Shown here one piece after another: positions 1 through 8,332 of a DNA stretch of 64,000 nt. Position 1 is the first letter of the stretch. Every line of letters starts with the position of its first letter. Under the pieces are notes generated by a model that saw nothing but the letters and a program-made list of their open reading frames with translations, ran no database searches and had not been told where the DNA came from. The stretch comes from Streptomyces sp. NBC_00425. Its GTDB lineage: Bacteria > Actinomycetota > Actinomycetes > Streptomycetales > Streptomycetaceae. Position numbers and translations under genes: made by a program. The stretch is taken from the NCBI RefSeq assembly GCF_036030735.1, contig NZ_CP107928.1, forward strand, positions 6,138,001 to 6,202,000. The letters run 5' to 3'.

Positions 1-1566
1 GGCCGTCAGGGCCAGGCCCAGCACCTGCCGGGTCTCCTGCGGTTCGATGACCCCGTCGTCCCACAGCCGGGCGGTCGCGTAGTAGGCGTTGCCCTGCCGC
101 TCGTACTGCGCGCGGATCGGGTCCTTGAACGCCTCTTCGTCCGCCGCGGGCCACTCCTGGCCGCCGGCCTCCAGCTGGTCGCGCTTGACGGTGGCGAGGA
201 CGGAGGCGGCCTGCTCGCCGCCCATGACCGAGATCTTGGCGTTGGGCCACATCCACAGGAAGCGGGGCGAGTAGGCCCGGCCGCACATGGAGTAGTTCCC
301 CGCGCCGTACGACCCGCCGACGACGACCGTCAGCTTCGGCACGCGCGTGCACGCCACCGCCGTCACCATCTTGGCGCCGTGCTTGGCGATGCCCCCGGCC
401 TCGTAGTCCTTGCCGACCATGAAGCCGGAGATGTTCTGCAGGAACACCAGCGGGATCCCACGCTGGTCGCACAGCTCGATGAAGTGGGCGCCCTTCTGGG
501 CGGACTCCGAGAACAGGATGCCGTTGTTGGCGACGATCCCGACGGGGTGGCCGTGGATCCGGGCGAAGCCGGTGACCAGGGTCTGCCCGAACTCGGACTT
601 GAACTCCGCGAAGCGCGAGCCGTCGACCACGCGCGCGATGACCTCGCGTACGTCGTAGGGGGTGCGGGAGTCGACCGGCACGGCGCCGGTCAGCCCGTAG
701 GGGTCGACCTTGGGCTCCACGGACGGCCGCACCTGCCAGGGCAGAGGTCCGCGCGCGGGGAGCGTGGCGACGATGTTCCGCACGATCCGCAGCGCGTGCG
801 CGTCGTCCTGCGCGAGATGGTCGGTCACCCCGGAGACCCGGGAGTGCACCTCGCCGCCGCCCAGTTCCTCCGCGGTGACGACCTCGCCGGTGGCGGCCTT
901 CACCAGCGGCGGGCCGCCCAGGAAGATGGTGCCCTGACCGCGGACGATGACCGCCTCGTCGCTCATGGCGGGCACATAGGCCCCGCCGGCCGTGCACGAC
1001 CCGAGGACCGCCGCGATCTGCGGGATGCCGGCCCCCGACATCCGGGCCTGGTTGTAGAAGATCCGCCCGAAGTGCTCGCGGTCGGGGAACACCTCGTCCT
1101 GCATCGGCAGGAACGCCCCGCCGGAGTCGACCAGGTACAGACAGGGCAGGCGGTTCTCCAGCGCGACCTCCTGGGCGCGCAGATGCTTCTTCACCGTCAT
1201 CGGGTAGTAGGTGCCGCCCTTGACGGTGGCGTCGTTGGCCACGATCACGCACTCGCGCCCGCTGACCCGGCCGATCCCGGCGATCACGCCGGCGGCCGGG
1301 GCCTGCCCGTCGTACATCCCGTCGGCGGCGAGGGGGGCGAGCTCGAGGAAGGGCGACCCCGGGTCCAGGAGGGTGTCGACCCGGTCCCGGGGCAGCAGCT
1401 TGCCGCGCGCGGTGTGCCGTGCCCGCGCCTTCTCACCGCCGCCCAGCCGGGCCGCGGCCAGCTTGCCGCGCAGTTCCTCGGCGAGTGCGCGGTGCGCGTC
1501 CTCGTTGGCCCGCCAGGCCTCCGACGCGGGGTCGCCCGCGCTCGTCAGCTCCGGTGCCTCTTCCAT
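1..1566 (-). CDS. accD1: Acyl-CoA carboxylase carboxyltransferase (beta) subunit, methylcrotonyl/propionyl type; 3' end cut by window edge
   Basis: Transfers carboxyl from carboxybiotin to a short acyl-CoA (methylcrotonyl-CoA in leucine breakdown, or propionyl-CoA); cytoplasmic, partner of a biotinylated alpha subunit presumably encoded just beyond the left edge. 522 codons are visible without a stop; the family is about 535-540 residues, so only the tail is missing. Seen: the [16 protein letters not shown] segment, VDSGGAFLP, a [12 protein letters not shown] glycine-rich oxyanion-hole motif in the N-half and [16 protein letters not shown] in the C-half, typical of crotonase-fold carboxyltransferases. 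Start taken at the ATG of [11 protein letters not shown]. It diverges from a TetR gene across two palindromes. Assignment to methylcrotonyl-CoA rather than propionyl-CoA rests on context and is inference. Confidence 0.9.
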   Translation of the reverse strand, partial: MEEAPELTSAGDPASEAWRANEDAHRALAEELRGKLAAARLGGGEKARARHTARGKLLPRDRVDTLLDPGSPFLELAPLAADGMYDGQAPAAGVIAGIGRVSGRECVIVANDATVKGGTYYPMTVKKHLRAQEVALENRLPCLYLVDSGGAFLPMQDEVFPDREHFGRIFYNQARMSGAGIPQIAAVLGSCTAGGAYVPAMSDEAVIVRGQGTIFLGGPPLVKAATGEVVTAEELGGGEVHSRVSGVTDHLAQDDAHALRIVRNIVATLPARGPLPWQVRPSVEPKVDPYGLTGAVPVDSRTPYDVREVIARVVDGSRFAEFKSEFGQTLVTGFARIHGHPVGIVANNGILFSESAQKGAHFIELCDQRGIPLVFLQNISGFMVGKDYEAGGIAKHGAKMVTAVACTRVPKLTVVVGGSYGAGNYSMCGRAYSPRFLWMWPNAKISVMGGEQAASVLATVKRDQLEAGGQEWPAADEEAFKDPIRAQYERQGNAYYATARLWDDGVIEPQETRQVLGLALTA

Positions 1567-1597
1567 CCTCGCGGTCCCCTCACGCCAGTGATCGACT

Positions 1598-1641
1598 GTT
1601 AATGAGCGTTAACCATTTCCTTCAGGTTAACGACCGCTAAC
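1598..1641. promoter_or_regulatory. Two TetR-type palindromic operators in a divergent promoter region
   Basis: Two 16-bp dyads, GTTAATGAGCGTTAAC (1598-1613) and GTTAACGACCGCTAAC (1626-1641), share the form GTTA-N8-TAAC with start-to-start spacing of 28 bp. They sit between the divergent carboxylase and TetR genes, so the TetR product probably represses both. A GTTAA-N6-TTAAC motif is, to my recollection, reported for the Streptomyces acyl-CoA regulator AccR; the match is from memory. Confidence 0.75.
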
Positions 1642-1663
1642 CTCCCTGTCTAGAATTGTTCCC

Positions 1664-2260
1664 ATGGCCACGAGAACCGACGCCCCCACCCGGCGCGAGC
1701 AGATCCTCAGGGAGGCCGCGCGGCTGTTCGCCGAGCGCGGGTTCCACGGCGTCGGGGTGGACGAGATAGGCGCCGCGGTCGGCATCAGCGGCCCCGGTCT
1801 GTACCGGCACTTCCCCGGCAAGGACGCGATGCTCGCGGAACTGCTGGTGGGCATCAGCGGACAGCTGCTGACCGGCGCCAGGCGCCGCCTGGCGGAGGCC
1901 GACGGCCACCCGGCGGAGGCGGTGCTGGACTCGCTCGTCGAGGGGCACATCGACTTCGCGATCGACGACCGTCCCCTGATCACCCTGCACGACCGGGAGC
2001 TGGACCGCCTGCGCGACAGCGACCGCAAGCTGGTCCGCCAGCTGCAGCGGCAGTACGTCGAGCTGTGGGTGGAGGCGCTGCGTGCGCTGTACCCGGACCT
2101 CGCCGAGCCCGCGGCCCGCTCCGCAGTCCACTCGGTCTTCGGTCTGCTGAACTCCACCCCGCACCTCGGCCGCCCGGGTTCCCTTCCCGGCCGCGCGGCC
2201 ACGGCGGAGCTGCTGCACCGCATGGCCCGCGGCGCGTTCGCGGCGGCCGCGGCGGAGTGA
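1664..2260 (+). CDS. TetR family repressor, likely acyl-CoA catabolism regulator
   Basis: 198 residues. The N-terminal helix-turn-helix spans roughly residues 9-58 (TRREQILREAARLFAERG ... VGISGPGLYRHFPGKDAML), the canonical TetR signature; the C-terminal two-thirds is the all-helical ligand-binding and dimerisation part and shows no special motif. The ATG is 22 bp downstream of a palindromic operator that matches a second one in the same divergent region, which points to autorepression and to control of the carboxylase. An acyl-CoA ligand is inferred from the carboxylase, acyl-CoA dehydrogenase and thioesterase neighbours. Confidence 0.9.
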   Translation: MATRTDAPTRREQILREAARLFAERGFHGVGVDEIGAAVGISGPGLYRHFPGKDAMLAELLVGISGQLLTGARRRLAEADGHPAEAVLDSLVEGHIDFAIDDRPLITLHDRELDRLRDSDRKLVRQLQRQYVELWVEALRALYPDLAEPAARSAVHSVFGLLNSTPHLGRPGSLPGRAATAELLHRMARGAFAAAAAE

Positions 2261-2327
2261 CGAGCGTTACGGGCGCCGAGCCCCGAGGGGTCTGGACGCT
2301 CTTCCCTACCCGCCGGTACGGTTATCC

Positions 2328-2343
2328 CTGAGCGAGCGCTTAG
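2328..2343. promoter_or_regulatory. Imperfect palindrome upstream of acyl-CoA dehydrogenase, possible further TetR site
   Basis: CTGAGCGAGCGCTTAG is a dyad of the form CTnAGCG-nn-CGCTnAG. It lies about 100 bp upstream of the acyl-CoA dehydrogenase start and agrees at 10 of 16 positions with the operator at 1626-1641. It could be a weaker site for the adjacent TetR protein or a site for another regulator. Confidence 0.4.
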
Positions 2344-2440
2344 CCGTAGGTGACCGCAACCACCGGTTGAGGTACCCCCACGGCGAGCAACCAGGTACGC
2401 GAGAGCGGCGCCGGTTTAGGCGCACAGAAGGGTGGCGGCG

Positions 2441-3598
2441 GTGCGCCGTACGGTGTTCAACGAGGACCACGAGGCGTTCCGGGAGACCCTCCGGGCCTTC
2501 ATCGAGGCCGAGGTCGTCCCGGTCTACGACGAGTGGTTCGCGGCCGGCCAGGCGCCGCGCGACTTCTACTACAAGCTCGCCGAGCTGGGCGTCTTCGGCA
2601 TCCGGGTGGACGAGGAGTACGGCGGCGCCGGCATCGACTCGTACAAGTTCGAGGCCGTCCTGTACGAGGAGACGGCCCGCGCGGGCATCACGTTCGGCGG
2701 CTCCGGCGTGCACGTGCTGCTCGGTCTGCCGTACATCAAGCTGCTCGCCACCGACGAGCAGAAGAAGCGGTACCTGCCGAAGTTCGTCTCCGGCGAGGAG
2801 ATGTGGGCGATCGCGATGACCGAGCCGGGCACCGGCTCCGACCTCGCGGGCATGAAGACCACCGCCAAGCTGAGCGAGGACGGCACGCACTACGTCCTCA
2901 ACGGCTCCAAGACCTTCATCACCGGCGGCGTCCACGCCGACCAGATGATCGTCTGCGCCCGGACCGACGCGCCCAGCGCCGACGACCGCCGGCACGGCAT
3001 ATCCCTCCTCGTGGTGGACACCAAGTCCGAGGGCTACTCGATCGGCCGCAAGCTGGACAAGCTCGGCCTGAAGACCTCCGACACCGCCGAGCTGGCGTTC
3101 GTCGACGTCAAGGTGCCCGTCGAGAACCTCCTCGGCGAGGAGAACAAGGGCTTCTACTACCTCGGCCACAACCTGGCCTCCGAGCGCTGGGGCATCGCCT
3201 ACGGCGCGTACGCGCAGGCCAAGGCCGCCGTCCGGTTCGCCAAGCAGTACGTGCAGGAGCGCACCGTCTTCGGCAAGCCGGTCGCGCACTTCCAGAACAC
3301 CAAGTTCGAGCTGGCCGCCTGCCAGGCCGAGGTGGACGCGGCCGAGGCCGTCGCCGACCGCGCCACGGAGGCGCTGGACGCCGGCGAGCTGACCCCGGCC
3401 GAGGCCGCCAGCGCCAAGCTGTTCTGCACCGAGGTCGCCCACCGGGTGATCGACCGCTGCCTCCAGCTGCACGGCGGCTACGGCTTCATGAACGAGTACC
3501 CGATCGCCCGCCTGTACGCGGACAACCGCGTCAACCGCATCTACGGCGGCACCAGCGAGATCATGAAGTCGATCATCGCCAAGGACATGGGTCTGTAA
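2441..3598 (+). CDS. Acyl-CoA dehydrogenase
   Basis: FAD-dependent alpha,beta-dehydrogenation of acyl-CoA, 385 residues, usual length for the family. AMTEPGTGSDLAG and the C-terminal RIYGGTSEIMKSIIAKDMGL are family signatures. The Glu that is the catalytic base in medium-chain enzymes (IYEGT) is Gly here; Glu248 in ASERWGIA lies where isovaleryl- and long-chain dehydrogenases carry theirs, so it is the likely base. The GTG at 2441 is preferred over the in-frame GTG at 2432 because GAAGGG lies 8-9 bases upstream of 2441. The TetR and thioesterase neighbours suggest branched- or short-chain acyl-CoA degradation; substrate not determinable. Confidence 0.92.
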   Translation: MRRTVFNEDHEAFRETLRAFIEAEVVPVYDEWFAAGQAPRDFYYKLAELGVFGIRVDEEYGGAGIDSYKFEAVLYEETARAGITFGGSGVHVLLGLPYIKLLATDEQKKRYLPKFVSGEEMWAIAMTEPGTGSDLAGMKTTAKLSEDGTHYVLNGSKTFITGGVHADQMIVCARTDAPSADDRRHGISLLVVDTKSEGYSIGRKLDKLGLKTSDTAELAFVDVKVPVENLLGEENKGFYYLGHNLASERWGIAYGAYAQAKAAVRFAKQYVQERTVFGKPVAHFQNTKFELAACQAEVDAAEAVADRATEALDAGELTPAEAASAKLFCTEVAHRVIDRCLQLHGGYGFMNEYPIARLYADNRVNRIYGGTSEIMKSIIAKDMGL

Positions 3599-3634
3599 GG
3601 CCCCGGCAACTACCGCCCGGTACAACTGGACGCC

Positions 3635-4516
3635 ATGAGCCACGCACTACAGGATCTCCTCGATCTGCTCGACCTGGAGCAGATCGAGGAGAACATCTTC
3701 CGCGGCCGGTCCCGGTCCGCAGTCGTCCCGCGCGTCTTCGGCGGGCAGGTGGCGGCCCAGGCGCTGGTCGCCGCCGGGCGGACGGTCCCGCAGGACCGGC
3801 CGGCCCACTCGCTCCACGCGTACTTCCTGCGTACGGGGGACCCCGGTGCGCCCATCGTCTACGACGTCGAGCGCATCCGGGACGGCCGTTCCTTCACCAC
3901 CCGCCGCGTGGTCGCCATCCAGCACGGCCGGCCGATCTTCTCCCTGTCGGCGTCCTTCCAGGCGCACGAGGAGGGCCTCGACCACCAGGCGCCGATGCCC
4001 GCCTCGCCGGACCCGGTGGCGCTGCCCACCTCCGAGGAGCGGCTGCGCGGTTACGGCCACCTCGACCCGGCGGTCGTGGAGCGGTTCCTGGAGGCCCGCG
4101 AGGCGATCGACCTGCGCTACGTCGACGAGCCGCCGTACGGGAAGTTCGGCGAGCCGCGCGAGCCGCACTCCCAGGTGTGGTTCCGCACCAACGGCAAGCT
4201 GGGCGGTGCCGTCGACGAACCGCTGCTGCACGTGGTCCTCGCCACCTACGTCTCCGACATGACCCTGCTCGACTCGGTGCTGCTCGCGCACGGGCGCGGT
4301 GGCTGGGCCGTGGGAGACGTGGTGGGGGCGTCCCTGGACCACGCGATGTGGTTCCACCGCCCGTTCCGCGCCGACGAGTGGCTCCTGTACGACCAGGAGT
4401 CGCCCTCCGCGCACGGCGGCCGCGGCCTCGGCCAGGGCCGCATCTACACGCAGGACGGCCGGCTCGCGGTGTCGGTGATCCAGGAGGGCGTGGTCCGCGT
4501 CCCCCGGGCGGACTGA
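3635..4516 (+). CDS. tesB: Acyl-CoA thioesterase II (TesB family)
   Basis: Hydrolyses acyl-CoA to free acid and CoA in the cytoplasm. 293 residues, the expected length for a double-hotdog TesB protein. Seen: RVFGGQVAAQALVAA and HSLHAYFLR in the first hotdog domain, and SLDHAMWFHRPFRADEWLLYD followed by a closing VSVIQEGVVR in the second, both typical TesB signatures. It lies 36 bp downstream of the acyl-CoA dehydrogenase on the same strand, consistent with co-transcription and with adjusting acyl-CoA pools. Confidence 0.93.
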   Translation: MSHALQDLLDLLDLEQIEENIFRGRSRSAVVPRVFGGQVAAQALVAAGRTVPQDRPAHSLHAYFLRTGDPGAPIVYDVERIRDGRSFTTRRVVAIQHGRPIFSLSASFQAHEEGLDHQAPMPASPDPVALPTSEERLRGYGHLDPAVVERFLEAREAIDLRYVDEPPYGKFGEPREPHSQVWFRTNGKLGGAVDEPLLHVVLATYVSDMTLLDSVLLAHGRGGWAVGDVVGASLDHAMWFHRPFRADEWLLYDQESPSAHGGRGLGQGRIYTQDGRLAVSVIQEGVVRVPRAD

Positions 4517-4555
4517 GCTTCCTGTCCTGGACCCCCGTCCGTGACCCCGTCCGTC

Positions 4556-5350
4556 CTACAGGCCCGCCTCCGCGAGCAGGTAGGCGACCATCGGGTCGTA
4601 GTGGCGCGGGCTGACGACGTGGTCGTCCAGGGGGACCGCCACCTGGACGACGCCCTCGGCCTCGCCGATGAAGAGCGCCGGGTCGTTGCAGTCGGCGTAG
4701 CCGACGGAGTCCACGCCGTGCCGGCCGGCGTAGCCCGCCCAGCCGTGGTCGGCGACGACCAGGTCCGGCAGCGGGCGCCCCGCGCGCTCCAGCGCCGTCA
4801 GGACGGCCTTCATCGGCTCGCCCGAATGGGTGTGCCACAGCGTCGCCCCGTGCTCGAGCACCGCCACGTCGGCGACCTGCCAGACGTACCCCTCGTCGGT
4901 CTGCAGACCCGGCGGGATGACGACGATCTCGCAGCCCGCCGCGCGCAGGGCGGCGGCGGTCGCGCGGTGCACGTCCAGCAGGCCGCCCGGGTGGCCGGTG
5001 GCGAACAGCACCCGCTGCCGTCCCTCGGCCGCCTTGCGCAGCCGGGCCGCCATCCGGTTCAGGCCGTCGACCGTCAGCTCCGGGTCGATGGTGTCCTGGC
5101 CGTAGCGGTACTCGGGATCGTCGTTGACGCCCACCCGTTCGGCCATCACCGCGAGCACGTCCTGCTCGTCGGTCCAGCGGTCGCCGAGTTCCAGGCCCAG
5201 CCAGAAGTTGCGCACGCCGTTCGCGAGTTGGCGGTAGTGCGAGAGGTTGTTCTCGCGCGGGGTGGCGACGTCCCCGGCGATACGGGTTCTGACGAGGTGG
5301 TCGACGAGTTCGACGCGGCTGGGCGTCGCGGATATCGGCATGGTCTCCAT
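4556..5350 (-). CDS. Phosphatase-like protein of Streptomyces
   Basis: 264 residues if started at METMPISATPS. Seen: a strand-loop ATGHPGGLLDVHRA, PPGLQTDEGYVWQ, DLVVADHGWAGYAGRHG and a C-terminal DDHVVSPRHYDPM, rich in His and Asp. I recall homologues being annotated simply as phosphatase, but no standard phosphatase motif is clear, so the reaction is unknown. The ATG at 5350 is chosen; an internal ATG at 5341 preceded by GGAG at 3 bases is an alternative. It diverges from the ureohydrolase gene across a repeat-rich promoter region, and its 3' end faces the thioesterase with 39 bp between. Confidence 0.7.
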   Translation of the reverse strand: METMPISATPSRVELVDHLVRTRIAGDVATPRENNLSHYRQLANGVRNFWLGLELGDRWTDEQDVLAVMAERVGVNDDPEYRYGQDTIDPELTVDGLNRMAARLRKAAEGRQRVLFATGHPGGLLDVHRATAAALRAAGCEIVVIPPGLQTDEGYVWQVADVAVLEHGATLWHTHSGEPMKAVLTALERAGRPLPDLVVADHGWAGYAGRHGVDSVGYADCNDPALFIGEAEGVVQVAVPLDDHVVSPRHYDPMVAYLLAEAGL

Positions 5351-5444
5351 TGTGGGGCAGCGGGCTGCGGGCGTCCCGGCTGTTCCGGACGCTGGGACAC
5401 GCGTCACGCGCTCCCCGTCCCGGTCCTTGCCGGACCCCTGCCGC

Positions 5445-5494
5445 TCCCGGACGGTCCCGTTCGGTCCCGGACGGTTCGTACAGTCCCGGACGGT
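5445..5494 (+). repeat. Three phased direct repeats of TCCCGGACGGT
   Basis: Exact copies at 5445-5455, 5465-5475 and 5484-5494. Start-to-start spacing of 20 and 19 bp, about two helical turns, would put all three on one face of the helix. This is the pattern expected for cooperative binding of a regulator, upstream of the ureohydrolase/ThDP-enzyme operon. Confidence 0.85.
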
Positions 5495-5570
5495 CGACGG
5501 CCCCCTGATGGACGAAACGTACAGTTCGCAGCCGTCGCTCGGCTGCCTAGGGTTGACGGGAGCCCTCGAC

Positions 5571-5599
5571 CCGGTCCCCGTAGGTCCGGTCCCCGTAGG
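5571..5599 (+). repeat. 15-bp tandem repeat, two copies
   Basis: CCGGTCCCCGTAGG occurs at 5571-5584 and again at 5586-5599, separated by one T. It lies 56-84 bp upstream of the ureohydrolase start, where a core promoter would be expected. Confidence 0.8.
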
Positions 5600-5654
5600 G
5601 TCTGGCGACAAGCAGTGCATGCGCGACGAAGCGTGAGAAAGAGAGCATTCGACC

Positions 5655-6623
5655 ATGAACGGCAACGAGACGCCCCGCGGGCCCGTCGACTCCTCCCGCA
5701 TCCCGCGGTACGCCGGCCCCGCGACCTTCGCCCGGCTGCCCCGCCTCGACGAGGTCGGCCGCGCCGACGTCGCCGTGGTGGGCGTGCCGTTCGACTCGGG
5801 CGTCTCCTACCGGCCCGGCGCCCGCTTCGGCGGCAACGCGATCCGTGAGGCGTCCCGGCTGCTGCGGCCGTACAACCCGGCGCAGGACGCCTCCCCGTTC
5901 GCCCTCGCCCAGGTCGCGGACGGCGGCGACATCGCGGTGAACCCGTTCGACATCCACGAGGCCGTCGACACGATCGAGGCGGCCGCGGACGACCTGCTCG
6001 GCACGGGCGCGCGCCTGATGACCCTGGGCGGCGACCACACCATCGCCCTGCCCCTGCTGCGCTCGGTCGCCCGCAGGCACGGCCCCGTGGCCCTGCTCCA
6101 CTTCGACGCCCACCTCGACACCTGGGACACCTACTTCGGCGCGGAGTACACGCACGGCACGCCGTTCCGCCGGGCCGTCGAGGAGGGCATCCTCGACACC
6201 GAGGCGCTGTCCCACGTCGGCACCCGCGGTCCCCTGTACGGCAAGCAGGACCTGACCGACGACGAGAAGATGGGATTCGGCATCGTCACCTCGGCGGACG
6301 TCTACCGGCGCGGCGCCGACGAGATCGCCGACCAGCTGCGGCAGCGCATCGGCGACCGCCCGCTCTACATCTCCATCGACATCGACTGCCTCGACCCGGC
6401 CCACGCACCCGGCACCGGCACGCCGGAGGCCGGCGGCATGACCTCCCGCGAGCTGCTGGAGATCCTGCGCGGCCTGGCCTCCTGCAACCTGGTCTCGGCG
6501 GACGTCGTCGAGGTGGCACCCGCGTACGATCACGCGGAGATCACGTCGGTGGCCGCGTCCCACACGGCGTACGAACTCACCACGATCATGTCCCGACAGA
6601 TTGCCGAGGCTCGCGCGAAGTGA
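5655..6623 (+). CDS. speB: Ureohydrolase of the agmatinase/guanidinobutyrase family
   Basis: Hydrolyses a guanidino compound to urea and an amine using a binuclear Mn centre. 322 residues. All metal-binding motifs are present: [23 protein letters not shown], a following HGTPFRRA, and [22 protein letters not shown]. It overlaps the next gene, a ThDP-dependent enzyme, by GTGA. Agmatinase is the default family name; the ThDP partner makes 4-guanidinobutyrate an alternative substrate, as with Pseudomonas GbuA. The choice cannot be made from sequence alone. The ATG follows the weak AAAGAGAG stretch. Confidence 0.88.
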   Translation: MNGNETPRGPVDSSRIPRYAGPATFARLPRLDEVGRADVAVVGVPFDSGVSYRPGARFGGNAIREASRLLRPYNPAQDASPFALAQVADGGDIAVNPFDIHEAVDTIEAAADDLLGTGARLMTLGGDHTIALPLLRSVARRHGPVALLHFDAHLDTWDTYFGAEYTHGTPFRRAVEEGILDTEALSHVGTRGPLYGKQDLTDDEKMGFGIVTSADVYRRGADEIADQLRQRIGDRPLYISIDIDCLDPAHAPGTGTPEAGGMTSRELLEILRGLASCNLVSADVVEVAPAYDHAEITSVAASHTAYELTTIMSRQIAEARAK

Positions 6624-8320
6624 CTCACGACCACGACCTGGTGCTCCGCCCGACAGCCGCGCAGACGGAGGCCGCACTGAACCCTCCCCCCGGCCGCACC
6701 GGAGGAGACCTGGTCGTGGAGACCCTGGCCGGGCTCGGCGCGACGACGGTGTTCGGCCTGCCCGGCCAGCACGCGCTCGCCGTGTTCGACGCCCTGCGCC
6801 GTTCCTCGCTGCGCTACGTCGGCCTGCGGATGGAGAACAACGCGGGCTTCGCGGCGGACGCGTACGGCAGGATCACCGGGGAGGCGGCGCCGCTGCTGCT
6901 GTCGACGGGCCCGGGCGCGCTCACCTCCCTCGCCGCGTTGCACGAGGCGGCGGCGGCCTCCGCCCCGGTCCTGGCGATCAGCAGCCAGGTCCCGACGGCC
7001 GGGCTGGGCGGCGGCCGGCGCGGTTATCTGCACGAACTCCCGGACCAGGCGGCCTCGTTCAGGGGCGTCGTGAAGTCCGTCCACACCGTTCGCGCCCAGT
7101 CCCAGATCCCCTCCGCGATCGAGGCGGCCTGGAAGTCGGCGCTGACCGCCCCGCACGGGCCGGTGTGGGTGGAGATCCCGCAGGACGTGCTGCTCGCCGA
7201 GACGTCGATCCCGGTGGTGACGGGCGGTGACGCCTTCCCCGAGGAGTTGCCGCCGCGCCCCGAACTGACGGCGGTGGCGGCCGACTTGCTGTCGAACGCC
7301 GCCCGCCCGGCGATCATCGCGGGCGGGGGAGTCGTACGTTCCGACGCCTCGGGCAAGCTGCGGCAGCTGGCGCAGACCCTCAAGGCGCCCGTCGTCACGA
7401 CCCCCGGCGGCAAGGGAGCCTTCCCCTGGACACACCCCCTGTCCCTCCAGTCCTGGATCGAGGACCGCCACACCACGGACTTCCTGGAGGACGCGGACGT
7501 ACTCCTGGTGGTGGGCTCGGGGTTGGGGGAGTTGTCGTCCAACTACCACACGTTCAAGCCCCGGGGCCGGGTGATCCAGATCGAGGCGGACCTCGGCAAG
7601 CTGGAGTCCAACCATCCCGCGCTCGGCATCCACGCGGATGCGCGACTGGCGTTGCAGGCGCTGCTGGAGACGGTGTCCCCGAGGGAGGACGCCGAGGCCG
7701 CCGACCGGGTCCGTACCGTTCTCGCGAAGGTCGCCGACCGTATCGCCGCCCAGGATCTCACTCTGGAGCAGGAGGTGCTGGCGTCGGTGCGCAGGGCGCT
7801 CCCCGCCGACTCCCCGTCCTTCTGGGACATGACGATCCTGGCGTACTGGGCCTGGTCGGCGTTCGACGCCAAGGGCCCCAACCTGCTCCACTCCGCCCAG
7901 GGCGCCGGCGGTCTGGGCTACGGCTTCCCCGCCGCCCTGGGCGCCGCGGTGGCCGACCCCTCGCGACCGGTGCTGGCGGTGTCGGGTGACGGAGGGGCGT
8001 CGTACTCGGTCGCCGAGCTGGCCACGGCCCGCCAGCACGATCTGGACGTCACCTGGCTGATCGTCGACGACGGCGGCTACGGCATCCTGCGCGAGTACAT
8101 GACGGACTCCTTCGGCGCGGCCACCGGCACCGAACTGGCCCGCCCGGACTACGTGGCGCTGGCCGAGTCCTTCGGCGTGCCGGCCGTGCGGACGTCCCCC
8201 GAGACCCTGGCGGCGGACCTGGCGAAGGCCCTGTCCGAGCCCGGCCCGTCGGTGGTCGTCCTCCCGGCGGCGCTGCGCATGTTCGCGCCGACGCACACCG
8301 GGACCGGCGACGGCCGTTGA
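6620..8320 (+). CDS. ThDP-dependent decarboxylase/synthase of the acetolactate synthase superfamily
   Basis: 566 residues with the three-domain layout of the family. The N-terminal Pyr domain has the activating Glu72 in [15 protein letters not shown] and [17 protein letters not shown]. The C-terminal PP domain has [17 protein letters not shown] followed by [10 protein letters not shown]; the usual second metal-binding element NNxxYG reads DDGGYG. GTG start overlaps the ureohydrolase stop, so the two are translationally coupled. Candidate roles are a 2-ketoarginine decarboxylase (AruI-like), or, by analogy with the CeaS/Pah pair of clavulanate synthesis, another guanidino-substrate enzyme. A housekeeping acetolactate synthase is unlikely because no regulatory subunit or ilvC is near. 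Confidence 0.8.
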   Translation: MTHDHDLVLRPTAAQTEAALNPPPGRTGGDLVVETLAGLGATTVFGLPGQHALAVFDALRRSSLRYVGLRMENNAGFAADAYGRITGEAAPLLLSTGPGALTSLAALHEAAAASAPVLAISSQVPTAGLGGGRRGYLHELPDQAASFRGVVKSVHTVRAQSQIPSAIEAAWKSALTAPHGPVWVEIPQDVLLAETSIPVVTGGDAFPEELPPRPELTAVAADLLSNAARPAIIAGGGVVRSDASGKLRQLAQTLKAPVVTTPGGKGAFPWTHPLSLQSWIEDRHTTDFLEDADVLLVVGSGLGELSSNYHTFKPRGRVIQIEADLGKLESNHPALGIHADARLALQALLETVSPREDAEAADRVRTVLAKVADRIAAQDLTLEQEVLASVRRALPADSPSFWDMTILAYWAWSAFDAKGPNLLHSAQGAGGLGYGFPAALGAAVADPSRPVLAVSGDGGASYSVAELATARQHDLDVTWLIVDDGGYGILREYMTDSFGAATGTELARPDYVALAESFGVPAVRTSPETLAADLAKALSEPGPSVVVLPAALRMFAPTHTGTGDGR

Positions 8321-8332
8321 TACCGTCCCGGC

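Larger units (their letters stand above)
5351..5654. promoter_or_regulatory. Divergent promoter region, repeat-rich, no gene
   Basis: 304 bp between two divergent genes. It holds three direct copies of an 11-mer and a 15-bp tandem repeat, each listed separately, and a weaker 11-mer copy TTCCGGACGCT at 5383-5393. A TTGACG at 5553-5558 could be a -35 element for the ureohydrolase gene, but no convincing -10 follows. Confidence 0.5.

Noticed and set aside
379..1602. A 407-codon plus-strand frame over the carboxylase gene
   Set aside because: The minus strand encodes a well-conserved carboxyltransferase; the plus frame is its shadow.
5351..5701. N-terminal extension of the phosphatase-like gene through the direct repeats
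   Set aside because: The extension would translate the promoter repeats and overlap the start of the divergent ureohydrolase gene.
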